NCBI GenBank assembly: GCA_028281465.1
Contig: JANQJV010000004.1
Span: 1-40,607 of the forward strand
From: Azospirillaceae bacterium
GTDB lineage: Bacteria; Pseudomonadota; Alphaproteobacteria; Azospirillales; Azospirillaceae
Direction: 5' to 3'
Length of the DNA: 40,607 nucleotides
Positions 1 to 8,665 of the stretch are shown here, piece after piece. Numbering within the stretch: position 1 is the stretch's first letter; each line of letters begins with the position of its first letter. The notes beneath the pieces were generated by a model. That model was not told where the DNA came from, did not search any database, and worked only from the letters and a program-made list of their open reading frames with translations. A program made the position numbers and the translations under genes.

Positions 1-34
1 CCGCCGCCATCTTGGCGGCCGGCGGCTGGGCGTG

Positions 35-127
35 GTCCGGGCCGGCTGGAAGCCGGCGGTCCAGCCGGCAAGGATGCCGGCGCTCCGAAACAGGGCGGCC
101 CGGGGACCGGTCAGTGTTTCGGGCCGT
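35..127. repeat. Left copy of 93-bp window-terminal inverted repeat (GCCGGC array)
   Basis: Positions 35-127 match the reverse complement of 40515-40607 at 85 of 93 positions by hand alignment. The first 56 bases (35-90) differ at one position only. The element contains GCCGGC palindromes at 41, 52, 64 and 76, so spacing is 11-12 bp and neighbouring hexamers can pair into short hairpins. It begins 18 bp beyond the chemoreceptor stop codon at 146-148, so it lies at a gene 3' end. It resembles REP/BIME-type intergenic palindromic elements in organisation, but I do not recognise the family. Positions 1-34 hold further GC-rich palindromic sequence. Confidence 0.85.
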
Positions 128-145
128 CGTCGGTGCCGCCTGCCG

Positions 146-1711
146 TTACGCGGCCTGCAGATTGTCGATGAATCGGTCGACCTGATCCTGCAGGCTGGAA
201 AATCTTTCCTCCAGCGTGCCCAGGGCCCCCAGCAGGGTGCCGGCTGCTTCGCCGTTGCGTTGGGCCATTCCGGCAACCGACTGGACATTCTCCTGAAGTT
301 CCTGGGTTCCAGTGGCAGCTTGGGAGACCGCGCGGCTAATCTCGCCAGTGGCGGCGTTCTGTTGCTCCACCGCGGCGGCGATCGTTGCACTGATCTGGCT
401 GATATTGCTTATGATCTTGGCGATTTCGTTGATCTCGCCGGCGGCCTCGCTGGTCGAACTTTGGATCGCGGCAATCTGTGTCGAGATTTCTTCGGTCGCG
501 CTGGCGGTTTGCGTTGCCAGGTTCTTGACCTCGTGTGCCACCACGGCAAAGCCCTTGCCCGCTTCGCCGGCCCGTGCCGCCTCGATGGTCGCGTTGAGCG
601 CCAGAAGATTGGTCTGATTGGCGATGTTGGTAATGAGGGTGACCACATCGCCGATCCGGTTGGCCGCTTCGACCAGGCTGGAGACGCGGGTCACGGTCTG
701 CCCGGCACGGCCGGCCGCTTCGTCTGCCACCCGATTGGAACTTTGCGCTTGGCTACTGATTTCCCGGATCGAGGCGGCTAACTGCTCCACTGCCGCCGCC
801 ACGGTCTGCACGTTGTCACTCACCCGGTTTGCCGTGATGGCGGCTTGTGTGCTGAGCTTGGCGTTGTTATCGGCGGTACTGGCCAGGAGATTGGCCGATC
901 CACCCATCTCGCGGGCGGTCTCATTGACCACCTGGAGAACCGACTTCACGTCGTCTTCGAACGTCCCGGCGACGCGGTGCAGGGCATCGCGCCGTTCCTG
1001 CTCGGAGGATTCCTTCAGTCGGACCTGTTCGGCCTCCAAATGTGTTTTTTCGATCGCGTTTTCCTTGAACGTCTGCACGGCACGGGCCATCTGGCCGACT
1101 TCGTCTTTTCGGTCCAGAGCTGGCACGATGACACCCACATCGCCGGCCGCCAAGCCGCTCATCACGTTGGTTATGCGTTTGATCGGGCCAGTCACGCCGC
1201 GCAGGATGAGCACGAGCAGGCCGCATAGCAACACAAGACAGCCAAGACCAATCGCGCCGAGATTGACGGCTTGGGTGCGAATGCTCGCCTCCGCACGATC
1301 TGTCGTGAGCAGGATTTCGAGTTCACCCACACGTGTAGTCTCGCCGAAATCCTCGCGTTCGATCGGTTGCCGCACCCGCAATACGCGATCATCTACCGCG
1401 GCGATGTTTCCGTGCTGAGAAAACACTTCGCCGGTTTCGTCATACAGAATGCTGCCAGCGTAATCCGGGTCGCTTTCCAAGGCGGCCAGCATGGCCAGCG
1501 CCCCGGATTGGTCCATGTTCCACAATGTCTCGCTGGCACCGCCGGAAAGCACCTCCGTTAACAACGTCGCCCGTTCATCGAGGGCGGCGCGTGCGGCCGA
1601 GATATTGGCATAGCTTGCACCGAGCACCAGCGCTGCGGTGAGACAGACGAGAACGCCGGCGATCGGAACGACGGCACGGACCATGAAACTGCGCGAATAA
1701 AGGGAAAGCAT
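146..1711 (-). CDS. Methyl-accepting chemotaxis protein (membrane chemoreceptor)
   Basis: A 521-residue transmembrane chemoreceptor that would signal to CheA/CheW at the inner membrane. Visible parts: a transmembrane helix at about 13-33, a short periplasmic sensor at about 35-148, a second helix at about 150-171, a HAMP domain at about 172-225, and a long Ala/Glu-rich coiled coil. The conserved signalling hairpin lies at about 353-399 and includes [20 protein letters not shown] and [13 protein letters not shown]. The C terminus has no NWETF-like CheR/CheB tether. The start is the ATG at 1711, because the reading frame stays open to 2005 but that extension overlaps the upstream GGDEF-EAL gene and does not look like a receptor N terminus. 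No che genes are adjacent, so it is an orphan receptor here. The ligand cannot be read from the sequence. It may share a transcript with the upstream gene (110 bp gap, same strand). Confidence 0.93.
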   Translation of the reverse strand: MLSLYSRSFMVRAVVPIAGVLVCLTAALVLGASYANISAARAALDERATLLTEVLSGGASETLWNMDQSGALAMLAALESDPDYAGSILYDETGEVFSQHGNIAAVDDRVLRVRQPIEREDFGETTRVGELEILLTTDRAEASIRTQAVNLGAIGLGCLVLLCGLLVLILRGVTGPIKRITNVMSGLAAGDVGVIVPALDRKDEVGQMARAVQTFKENAIEKTHLEAEQVRLKESSEQERRDALHRVAGTFEDDVKSVLQVVNETAREMGGSANLLASTADNNAKLSTQAAITANRVSDNVQTVAAAVEQLAASIREISSQAQSSNRVADEAAGRAGQTVTRVSSLVEAANRIGDVVTLITNIANQTNLLALNATIEAARAGEAGKGFAVVAHEVKNLATQTASATEEISTQIAAIQSSTSEAAGEINEIAKIISNISQISATIAAAVEQQNAATGEISRAVSQAATGTQELQENVQSVAGMAQRNGEAAGTLLGALGTLEERFSSLQDQVDRFIDNLQAA

Positions 1712-1821
1712 GCTCGGCACTCCAAACGCGATCCGCGGATCCGTCAACAGCTGGGCCAAACTCGGCCCGACCACGAAACCTACACATTGTCCAGCTATAC
1801 TGACAATGTATGCAGCAAATA

Positions 1822-4071
1822 TTACAGGTCGCGACCGCTCCCAAGCGGTGCAGCCGTCGCATCGCGGGCGGCTGGGACGACGTCCAACCCGGCGGTCCTC
1901 CGCTGCCAAGGCCGGCCGAACGTGCCGGCGTGCCGACGCACGAAATCCGTGAAGGCGTCGGCGGGTAAGGCTGGGCTGACCAGGAATCCCTGTATCTGGG
2001 CGCAAGCGTGTCGATGCAGGATGGCGGCTTGGCCCGGCCGTTCCACACCTTCGGCGATAACGGTGAAACGAAGGCTGCGTGCCAGGGCGATGATCGCCTG
2101 GATGATCTCAGCATCGGTGTGGCTAGCCTCCAGATCCTGAACGAAGCTTCGGTCAATCTTGATGGTGTCGAGGGGGAAGCGTTTGAGATAGGAGAGCGAC
2201 GAGTAACCCGTGCCGAAATCGTCGATGGCGAGCCGGACTCCCAGCTGTTTCAAGCCCTTCAGGGTGGCGACGGCACGCTCCATGTCGACGATCATGGCGC
2301 CCTCGGTCAGTTCCAGTTCCAGTTGCCGGGGTTCGATGCCGCTATCCTCAAGCACGCGCGCCACCGTTTCCACCACATGGCGGCTTTGGAACTGCGACGG
2401 TGACAGATTCACCGAGACGCTTTCCGGCGCCGCTTCCATTGTTTGCCAGGCGCGCATTTGCCGGCAGGCTTCGCGTAACGACCACAGTCCGATATCCCGG
2501 ATCATCCCGGTGTCTTCCGCCAGCGCGATGAAATGCCCTGGTGGCACCGTTCCTAGGCGCGGGTGCTGCCAACGCAACAACGCCTCCGCGCCAGTGATGC
2601 GGCCGTCGTCGAGTTGAACCTTGGGTTGATAGTGCAGGGTGAGTTGCTCGCGGTCGACGGCGCTGCGCAGATCGGTCTCCAGGTCCAGGCGCTGCTGGGT
2701 GTTGTTCTGAAGTTCGCGGCTGTAGAAAGCGTAGGTTGCTCCGCCCCGTTTCTTGCAGTGCTCCATGGCGACGTCGGCGTTGCGTAGCAGTTGGTCGGCG
2801 CTGTCGCCATCGTCGGGGAAGATCGCCAAGCCGACACTAGGTTGACAATAGATGTCCCGGTCGATCAGCCGGAACGGATCCATAAACGACTGGCGAATGC
2901 GTTTGCCGAGTTGCAGCGCGGCCGCTCGGTCCTTGATGTCGTTGGCGATGATCACGAACTCGTCGCCGCCAAACCGGCCGACGGTGTCGGCCAGCCGCAC
3001 CGCGTTGCGCAACCGGCGACCGGCCTGGCGCAGCAGGAGGTCGCCGGCGTGATGACCCAGGGTATCGTTGATCTGCTTGAACCGGTCGAGGTCGACAAGG
3101 GCGACCGCCACCTTCATGCCGCCGCGGCCCGCTGTGAGCAGGGCCTGGCCCAACCGGTCCCGCACCTGCTGGCGGTTGGGCAGACCGGTCAGGGCATCGT
3201 AATTGGTATGGAAGCGAATGGTCTGTTCGTCGAGCTTGTGCCGAGTCACATCGGAAAACACCAGGATGAAGTGATCGACGGCGCCGAAATCGTCGGATAC
3301 AGCGGAGGCCGACAGGGCGATGGTCATGGTTCCGGTGCGGTCGCGTGGGTCTGGCGGCGGCACCCGGATTTCGCCCTCCCAGTGACCCATGGTCTCAACA
3401 TAGTCGCACAACGTCTCCAGGCTCGGTGCGGTGCCACTCTCGTCGAAGGGAAGCCGGAACGGGTGGTTGATCAATTGCTCTGCGGAGACATCGAACAGAC
3501 TGCCATAGGCCGCGTTGATGGCCCGCACGGTGGCCGCACGGTCGATCACCACGATGCCCTCGGCGACGCTGGCGAAGGCGCTGACCAACAGTTGGTTTTT
3601 GCGTTCGACCCGTTTCTGCTGTGTGATGTCGGTCACCACCCCTTCATAGAATAGGATGGTACCGACCGCGTCGATGACGCGACGGGCGTTCTCCTTGATC
3701 CAAATCGTGCTGCCGTCACGGCGGTAAACCTCGGCCTCAAAGCCGAACAAGCGCCCATCCCCTGCCAAGGCGGCGGCGAAGGCGGCACGCCGGGTTGGGT
3801 CGACATAGAGTTGTCCGGCGATGTCGGTGACGGAAGCGATCAGATCACTCGGATCGGCATAGCCGAACATCTCGGCGAGCGCCGGGTTGACGCGTAGGAA
3901 ACGACCATCGACCGTGGTCTGATAGATGCCGACCACCGCGTTGTCGAAAATACTTTTGTATGCCATCGATTCCGGATCGACTGCCGTTTCGAACACGGCA
4001 TTGTCCAGTATCGGGTCGACGTGCAAAATCGGTTCACCGGACTGTCGCATCTGTGCCCAATGTGCCAACAA
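1822..4071 (-). CDS. PAS-PAS-GGDEF-EAL cyclic-di-GMP turnover protein
   Basis: A 749-residue probably soluble protein (no membrane helix seen) with two PAS folds at about 38-150 and 160-278, a diguanylate cyclase domain at about 285-450 and an EAL phosphodiesterase domain at about 465-715. The cyclase motif GGDEF is intact at 368-372. An RxxD inhibitory site (R359-D362) sits five residues before it. The EAL domain keeps EALLRW (496-501), [22 protein letters not shown] and AEGVE, so both activities look possible. Which one dominates cannot be predicted. The start is uncertain: AGGGAG lies just upstream of two consecutive TTG codons (4071, 4068), and an ATG at 4050 has no clear ribosome site. 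The 519-bp AT-richer region upstream probably holds its promoter. Confidence 0.93.
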   Translation of the reverse strand: MLAHWAQMRQSGEPILHVDPILDNAVFETAVDPESMAYKSIFDNAVVGIYQTTVDGRFLRVNPALAEMFGYADPSDLIASVTDIAGQLYVDPTRRAAFAAALAGDGRLFGFEAEVYRRDGSTIWIKENARRVIDAVGTILFYEGVVTDITQQKRVERKNQLLVSAFASVAEGIVVIDRAATVRAINAAYGSLFDVSAEQLINHPFRLPFDESGTAPSLETLCDYVETMGHWEGEIRVPPPDPRDRTGTMTIALSASAVSDDFGAVDHFILVFSDVTRHKLDEQTIRFHTNYDALTGLPNRQQVRDRLGQALLTAGRGGMKVAVALVDLDRFKQINDTLGHHAGDLLLRQAGRRLRNAVRLADTVGRFGGDEFVIIANDIKDRAAALQLGKRIRQSFMDPFRLIDRDIYCQPSVGLAIFPDDGDSADQLLRNADVAMEHCKKRGGATYAFYSRELQNNTQQRLDLETDLRSAVDREQLTLHYQPKVQLDDGRITGAEALLRWQHPRLGTVPPGHFIALAEDTGMIRDIGLWSLREACRQMRAWQTMEAAPESVSVNLSPSQFQSRHVVETVARVLEDSGIEPRQLELELTEGAMIVDMERAVATLKGLKQLGVRLAIDDFGTGYSSLSYLKRFPLDTIKIDRSFVQDLEASHTDAEIIQAIIALARSLRFTVIAEGVERPGQAAILHRHACAQIQGFLVSPALPADAFTDFVRRHAGTFGRPWQRRTAGLDVVPAARDATAAPLGSGRDL

Positions 4072-4182
4072 TCGCTCCCTTGCACACGGTCAAGCGCCGG
4101 ATCGGCCTGATGAAATGCGGTGCGCCAACTCCTCCAGGTCTGTCGACGGGTCGACCAGGGACGATCACAGTCAAAATCATCA

Positions 4183-4201
4183 ATTCACTCATTACGTGAA
4201 T
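4183..4201. promoter_or_regulatory. Inverted-repeat operator candidate upstream of GGDEF-EAL gene
   Basis: ATTCAC and GTGAAT arms (4183-4188 and 4196-4201) are separated by 7 nt inside an AT-rich island about 110 bp upstream of the c-di-GMP gene start. The symmetry and composition suit a helix-turn-helix regulator site. No regulator is identified, and a dyad of this size can occur by chance. Confidence 0.3.
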
Positions 4202-4548
4202 AAAATCAATAATCATAATAGGGAGCCATCGCTGTGCCTGCCAGAATAAGAGTGTCGTATTGTCAGTTGTTTGGCAATGGTTATTCGCATGCCATCGGCT
4301 CCAAGCGGGTGTTTGGCACGATATCTCGGACCGGATGATTGACTGTGGTGGAAGCTTGTCGATTGACAAGGGCCTGGAAACAGACTCGTTACTTGGTAGC
4401 CTTGTGGTGGACAAGGCGTTGACCGGTCGTCGCCCCATGCCCATCCGGGGGCAGGGGACATGACGGACGCCCGTTCGACGACCCCTGACCCTTGAGAAAA
4501 CATCTAGGCTGTCATTCTCGTCTGCACCGTAAGAAACACGGTCGCAGA

Positions 4549-4578
4549 TTGACTCAATCCGGTCCGGATTTGCATTAG
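4549..4578 (+). promoter_or_regulatory. Weak sigma70-type promoter candidate for helicase gene
   Basis: TTGACT at 4549-4554 is a good -35 hexamer (5/6). The best -10 at 18-bp spacing is CATTAG (4573-4578), which is poor. The ATG follows at 4591, leaving almost no leader, so this may not be the real promoter. Confidence 0.25.
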
Positions 4579-4590
4579 AGTGACAACACC

Positions 4591-6930
4591 ATGAACGACA
4601 AATCCAACCTCCCGCCGCCGGATGCCCCTCCCCCCGATGCTGGGTCGGCGCCTCCGGCACCGGCCCGGGTTCCGAGCTATCTTCAGGCCCTTAATCCGGC
4701 GCAGTGCCGGGCCGTTGAGACTCTGGAGGGTCCCGTGCTGGTCTTGGCCGGTGCGGGGACGGGCAAGACCCGGGTGTTGACCACGCGGCTTGCCCACTTG
4801 CTCATCAGCCGCCGTGCCTCACCGTTCCAGGTCCTCGCTGTGACCTTCACCAATAAGGCGGCACGCGAAATGCGCACGCGCGTCGCGGCTCTGTTAGGGA
4901 CACCCATCGAGGGGTGGTGGCTCGGCACCTTCCATGCGCTGGCCGCGCGCATCCTGCGCCGCCACCCCGAACACGTCGGGTTGCGTGCCAACTTCACCAT
5001 TCTGGATACGGACGACCAGCTACGGCTCATCAAGGAACTCATGCAGGCGGCGGCCGTGGACGCCAAGAAGTGGCCGGCCCGGCAAGTGCTCGGCGTGATC
5101 GAACGCTGGAAGGACCGGGGTCTGCTGCCCGAGCATCTGAAGACGGAGGACGGTGGCGGCATTGCCGGCGGTCGGATGGTGACACTGTATGATGCCTATC
5201 AGGAGCGCCTGCGTGCCTTGAATGCATGCGATTTTGGCGACCTGCTGTTGCACGGCCTGACGGTGTTCCAGCGCGATGCCGAGGTTCTGGCGCACTATCA
5301 CCGGCGCTTTCGCTACATCATGGTCGACGAGTACCAGGACACCAATGTGGCCCAATACCTGTGGTTGCGCCTGTTGGCCCAGGGGCACCGCAACCTGTGC
5401 TGTGTCGGCGACGAGGACCAGTCCATCTATGGTTGGCGCGGCGCCGAGATCGGCAACATTCTGCGGTTTGAAGCCGATTTTCCCGGTGCAGCGGTGATCC
5501 GCCTGGAAGAGAACTATCGGTCCACCGGTCACATTCTTGGCGCTGCCTCCGGACTGATCGGCCATAACCAGGGCCGTTTGGGTAAAACCCTTTGGACGGC
5601 ATCGGCCGATGGTGATCCGGTGCTGGTGCAGGGTCATTTGGATGCCGATGAGGAAGCCCGCTGGGTCGCCGAAGAGATCGAATCCCTTCAGCGCCGGGGC
5701 CAGGCGCTTGGGCAGATCGCCATTCTGGTCCGAGCCGGGTACCAGACCCGCGAGTTCGAGGACCGTTTTCTGACTATTGGTCTACCCTATCGGGTCATTG
5801 GCGGGCCGCGGTTCTACGAGCGGCTGGAGATCCGCGATGCCTTGGCCTATCTGCGGGTGATTGCCCAGCCAGACGACGACCTGGCTTTCGAGCGAATCGT
5901 CAATACGCCGAAGCGTGGTCTGGGCACGGCCGCTTTGAAGACGTTGCATGCGGTGGCACGGCAGGCCGCGGTTCCCCTGACCGAAGCGGCGGGCAGGTTG
6001 GTGGAGACCGATGAGCTGAAGCCGAAGGCGCGCGCAGCATTGCGGGCTTTGGTGCAGGATTTTGAGCGATGGCGCAGCCTGTCCGGCGCGGTGGCGCATA
6101 CCGATCTGGCACGCCAGGTGCTGGATGAGTCCGGCTACACCCGGATGTGGCAGACCGACAAGTCGCCTGAGGCACCGGGGCGATTGGAAAACCTCAAGGA
6201 ATTGATCAATGCCATGTCCGAATTCGATGGGCTGCTCGGGTTTCTCGAGCATGTCTCCTTGGTTATGGAGACCACGGAAGCGGCTCTGGGCGACATGGTT
6301 AGCTTGATGACCCTGCACAGCGCCAAAGGGCTGGAGTTCGAGGTTGTGTTTCTGCCGGGTTGGGAAGAAGGCCTGTTTCCCAACCTGCGAGCGCTGGAAG
6401 AGAATGGCATCGCGGCACTGGAGGAGGAACGCCGGCTCGCCTATGTCGGTTTGACCCGGGCTTGCCGGCGGGCGGTGATCTGCCATGCCGACCGTCGACG
6501 GGTGTATGGCAATTGGATCGACAGCGTGCCGTCGCGCTTTCTCGACGAGTTGCCGGCGGATCACACCACAGTCACGTCGGCATGCCCGTTTGCAGACACT
6601 CTGTCTACCGACGTGTCCGTGGCGCGTGCCGGGCTGATGCGAGGGGTGCACGAGGCTCGGGCTGCTTATGTCGGTCGAGCCGGCTCCGACACTCGACCCG
6701 GCCCGGCGGCGCGCCGGGTGCCGCCGGTGTTGGAGGGGACGGCCTATGAAGTGGTGCCGCGGCCGGCGCCGACCGTGCCATTTGAGATCGGTGCCCGTGT
6801 GTTCCATCGTAAATACGGCTATGGCACCGTCCACGGCATTGAAGCCGGCAAGCTGGACATCGCGTTTGATCATTCCGGTGACAAGAAGGTGATGGAGAGT
6901 TTCGTTGTCCCTGCTGATCAAGCCGAATGA
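4591..6930 (+). CDS. uvrD: UvrD/PcrA-family ATP-dependent DNA helicase (SF1A)
   Basis: A 779-residue 3'-5' superfamily-1A helicase, expected in nucleotide-excision and mismatch repair and in clearing proteins from DNA. Motifs run in order: Walker A GAGTGKT (54-60), VTFTNKAAREM (motif Ia), DEYQD (246-250, motif II), GDEDQSIYGWRGA (motif III), LEENYRST (motif IV), LMTLHSAKGLEF and EEGLFP (motif V region), and EERRLAYVGLTRA (motif VI). The C terminus (about 728-779) has the Tudor-like PcrA/UvrD segment with FHRKYGYGTV, which in PcrA/UvrD binds RNA polymerase. The N terminus carries a Pro-rich tail of about 25 residues before the helicase core. Length is usual for the family. It is monocistronic and convergent with the next gene. 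The choice of symbol uvrD rather than pcrA is convention. Confidence 0.95.
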   Translation: MNDKSNLPPPDAPPPDAGSAPPAPARVPSYLQALNPAQCRAVETLEGPVLVLAGAGTGKTRVLTTRLAHLLISRRASPFQVLAVTFTNKAAREMRTRVAALLGTPIEGWWLGTFHALAARILRRHPEHVGLRANFTILDTDDQLRLIKELMQAAAVDAKKWPARQVLGVIERWKDRGLLPEHLKTEDGGGIAGGRMVTLYDAYQERLRALNACDFGDLLLHGLTVFQRDAEVLAHYHRRFRYIMVDEYQDTNVAQYLWLRLLAQGHRNLCCVGDEDQSIYGWRGAEIGNILRFEADFPGAAVIRLEENYRSTGHILGAASGLIGHNQGRLGKTLWTASADGDPVLVQGHLDADEEARWVAEEIESLQRRGQALGQIAILVRAGYQTREFEDRFLTIGLPYRVIGGPRFYERLEIRDALAYLRVIAQPDDDLAFERIVNTPKRGLGTAALKTLHAVARQAAVPLTEAAGRLVETDELKPKARAALRALVQDFERWRSLSGAVAHTDLARQVLDESGYTRMWQTDKSPEAPGRLENLKELINAMSEFDGLLGFLEHVSLVMETTEAALGDMVSLMTLHSAKGLEFEVVFLPGWEEGLFPNLRALEENGIAALEEERRLAYVGLTRACRRAVICHADRRRVYGNWIDSVPSRFLDELPADHTTVTSACPFADTLSTDVSVARAGLMRGVHEARAAYVGRAGSDTRPGPAARRVPPVLEGTAYEVVPRPAPTVPFEIGARVFHRKYGYGTVHGIEAGKLDIAFDHSGDKKVMESFVVPADQAE

Positions 6931-6974
6931 CCCCATTGACCAGATCGTTCCGGTACCCGTGCCGACGGTCGATG

Positions 6975-8102
6975 TCATGCGGACCAGTCGGTCAAGGCTT
7001 GCTCGATTGAAATGAACCGTAACGGTGTCCGGCTCGGAGGATTGCCGCCATCGAGCCGGAGGCCAAGCAGGGTTTGCACCAATGGCGGTGTTCTGGGATT
7101 TTCGGCTTCGAGGCGCACGACCTGGCCACGGGCAGCGATCTGTGGGTGGTCTGACAGTTCCGCCAGATCCAGCACGGCCTCCACACAGCAATCCACCGGT
7201 CCCAGCAACTCAAGCCAATGGCTGAGCGTGTGGTCCGCGAACAGCGTGGCGATCTCGTGGATGAGTGCTGTCTGCGGCAAAGGGTCGTTCTGCCGGTCAA
7301 GCCAGTCGGGACGGTCGACCGCCGTACAGAACTGCTGCCAGAACTTCGGTTCGATGGCGGCCAAGGCCACGAATCGACCATCGGCGGTGGCGTAGGAGCG
7401 ATACCAGGCCGCGCCACCGGTCAACATGGTCATGCCACGCGCCGTTGGCTGCCCCCTCGCGGTGTGCGTCAAGCCGAGGCTCTGCCAACCGAGCATGGTT
7501 TCCATCATGCTGACATCCAGGCTGGCACCCCGGCCCGTGCGCTCCCGGCTGAACAAAGCGGCCGTCACGGCCATCGTTGCCAGGAGCGCACTGGCGTGGT
7601 CCGACATGGGCGGGCACGGCATGGCCGGTTCATCGGTCGTGCCCGTTAAGCCAATGGCGCCAGCAACCGCCATGTAGGTGAGATCATGGCCGGCCCGCAA
7701 TCGGTATGGCCCGGTCTGACCCCATCCGGACAGGCCGACATGGATGAGGCGGGGGTTGACCTGTGCACGGACGTCGGCGCTCAGGCCGAGTCGGTCGAGT
7801 GTGCCGGGACGGAAACTCTCCACGAGGACGTCGGCAGCGGCGAGCAGTGTTCGCGCCTGCTCACGGCCGGCATCCGCCTTGAGGTCGAGTGTGACGATTC
7901 GCTTGCCGGCGTTGACCAGCTTATAGGCGGCGCACAGGCCGTCCTCATCGGGTGGGTCAAACTTTCGCATCGGATCGCCACCGGGTGGTTCGATCTTGAG
8001 CACCTGCGCGCCCAGATCGGCCAGGGTCTGGGCGGTGCACGGCCCGGGAATCCATTGGCTGAGATCAAGGACGCGGATGCCAGAAAGCAAGGCAAGAGTC
8101 AT
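6975..8102 (-). CDS. CaiB/BaiF CoA-transferase family III protein, alpha-methylacyl-CoA racemase-like
   Basis: A 375-residue class III CoA-transferase fold. The N terminus has VLDLSQWIPGPCTAQTLADLG and KIEPPGGDPMR, typical of the family. RAGHDLTYMAVAGAIG (H139-D140) and the Asp in PPMSDHASALL (D168) match the spacing of the His/Asp catalytic pair of alpha-methylacyl-CoA racemases (H126/D156 in the mycobacterial enzyme). I therefore favour epimerisation of 2-methyl-branched acyl-CoA over CoA transfer between acids. That is inference from motif pattern, and other family-III activities remain possible. Its ATG overlaps the stop of the upstream small gene (ATGA at 8099-8102), so the two are translationally coupled. 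Confidence 0.88.
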   Translation of the reverse strand: MTLALLSGIRVLDLSQWIPGPCTAQTLADLGAQVLKIEPPGGDPMRKFDPPDEDGLCAAYKLVNAGKRIVTLDLKADAGREQARTLLAAADVLVESFRPGTLDRLGLSADVRAQVNPRLIHVGLSGWGQTGPYRLRAGHDLTYMAVAGAIGLTGTTDEPAMPCPPMSDHASALLATMAVTAALFSRERTGRGASLDVSMMETMLGWQSLGLTHTARGQPTARGMTMLTGGAAWYRSYATADGRFVALAAIEPKFWQQFCTAVDRPDWLDRQNDPLPQTALIHEIATLFADHTLSHWLELLGPVDCCVEAVLDLAELSDHPQIAARGQVVRLEAENPRTPPLVQTLLGLRLDGGNPPSRTPLRFISIEQALTDWSA

Positions 8103-8635
8103 GGCGCGGATCCGGTTTCGGGCGGTGTTGTTGGTGCCGATTCTAGTTGGTCGAGCCAGTGCCGACAGGCTGCCACTTTGTCCCGGTTAGAACGCAGGCT
8201 CAGGCGTGGTTCTGGCAATTGCACCAGATGGGCCCCGACCTGGTGGGCGATCGCCGCGAGACGGGCCGCCGTTGCGGCTTGGCCGGTGAAATGGACGTGC
8301 TCAATACCGGCGCGCAAGGCAGCCATGACATCGCCCGGCCGGTCGGCACAATCGAGAATGCCGGTCGCCGGCACGCTCGGGTAGGCAGCCCGTGTGGTCG
8401 CCAGCAGCATGCGGAACCATGCCGGGCCGGTGTGCGCCGCGGCCGCCGGGGCGCTCACCAGGCAGATCGCGACTCCGCGTTCGGCTGCGACGCTGGCCGC
8501 CGCCAGAGCATCTGGCAGGTCGTGAACGACGGTGCACAGGGTGGGTGGAGTCGGTTCGGTCGGCAGTGGCGGGCCTCGGTTTCCATCGATCGAGCGGTCC
8601 TGACCCTGCCCAATGGCCCAGGTCCGTGCCACCAT
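8099..8635 (-). CDS. Conserved-looking unknown protein coupled to racemase-like gene
   Basis: A 178-residue protein I do not recognise. From about residue 35 it alternates short hydrophobic strands and Ala-rich helices (TVVHDLPDALAAASVAAERG, ICLVSAP, TGILDCAD, VMAALRAGIEHVHFTG), suggesting a beta/alpha fold reminiscent of small aldolase-like barrels. No catalytic signature is evident. The start chosen is the ATG at 8635. The frame stays open to 8944, but that extension would run over the divergent TPR gene starting at 8666. The stop overlaps the next gene's ATG, and the tight coupling to a CoA-racemase-like enzyme suggests a related metabolic role. The first 30 or so residues are Pro/Arg-rich and low in structure, so the true start could be later. 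Confidence 0.72.
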   Translation of the reverse strand: MVARTWAIGQGQDRSIDGNRGPPLPTEPTPPTLCTVVHDLPDALAAASVAAERGVAICLVSAPAAAAHTGPAWFRMLLATTRAAYPSVPATGILDCADRPGDVMAALRAGIEHVHFTGQAATAARLAAIAHQVGAHLVQLPEPRLSLRSNRDKVAACRHWLDQLESAPTTPPETGSAP

Positions 8636-8665
8636 GGCACGGCCAGTTTTTTTGGGGGACGCTTG

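Larger units (their letters stand above)
4072..4590. other. 519-bp gene-free divergent regulatory region with AT-rich island
   Basis: This gap separates the divergent GGDEF-EAL gene and helicase gene. Reading frames inside it do not look coding. About 4170-4260 is markedly AT-rich against the surrounding DNA and contains a dyad, ATTCAC-7 nt-GTGAAT, at 4183-4201. A TTGACT at 4549-4554 lies just before the helicase gene. I see no RNA gene or repeat of known type. Confidence 0.6.

Noticed and set aside
1712..2005. Extended N terminus for the chemoreceptor
   Set aside because: It would overlap the GGDEF-EAL gene and adds Arg/Pro-rich sequence before the first membrane helix. The ATG at 1711 gives a normal receptor.
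5782..7191. Long minus-strand open frame (469 codons) opposite the helicase gene
   Set aside because: It is antisense to a gene with all helicase motifs. Its translation is Arg/His/Gln-rich and without domain character, as expected from GC-rich antisense frames. Similar cases at 8945-9958 and 17328-18428 were rejected for the same reason.
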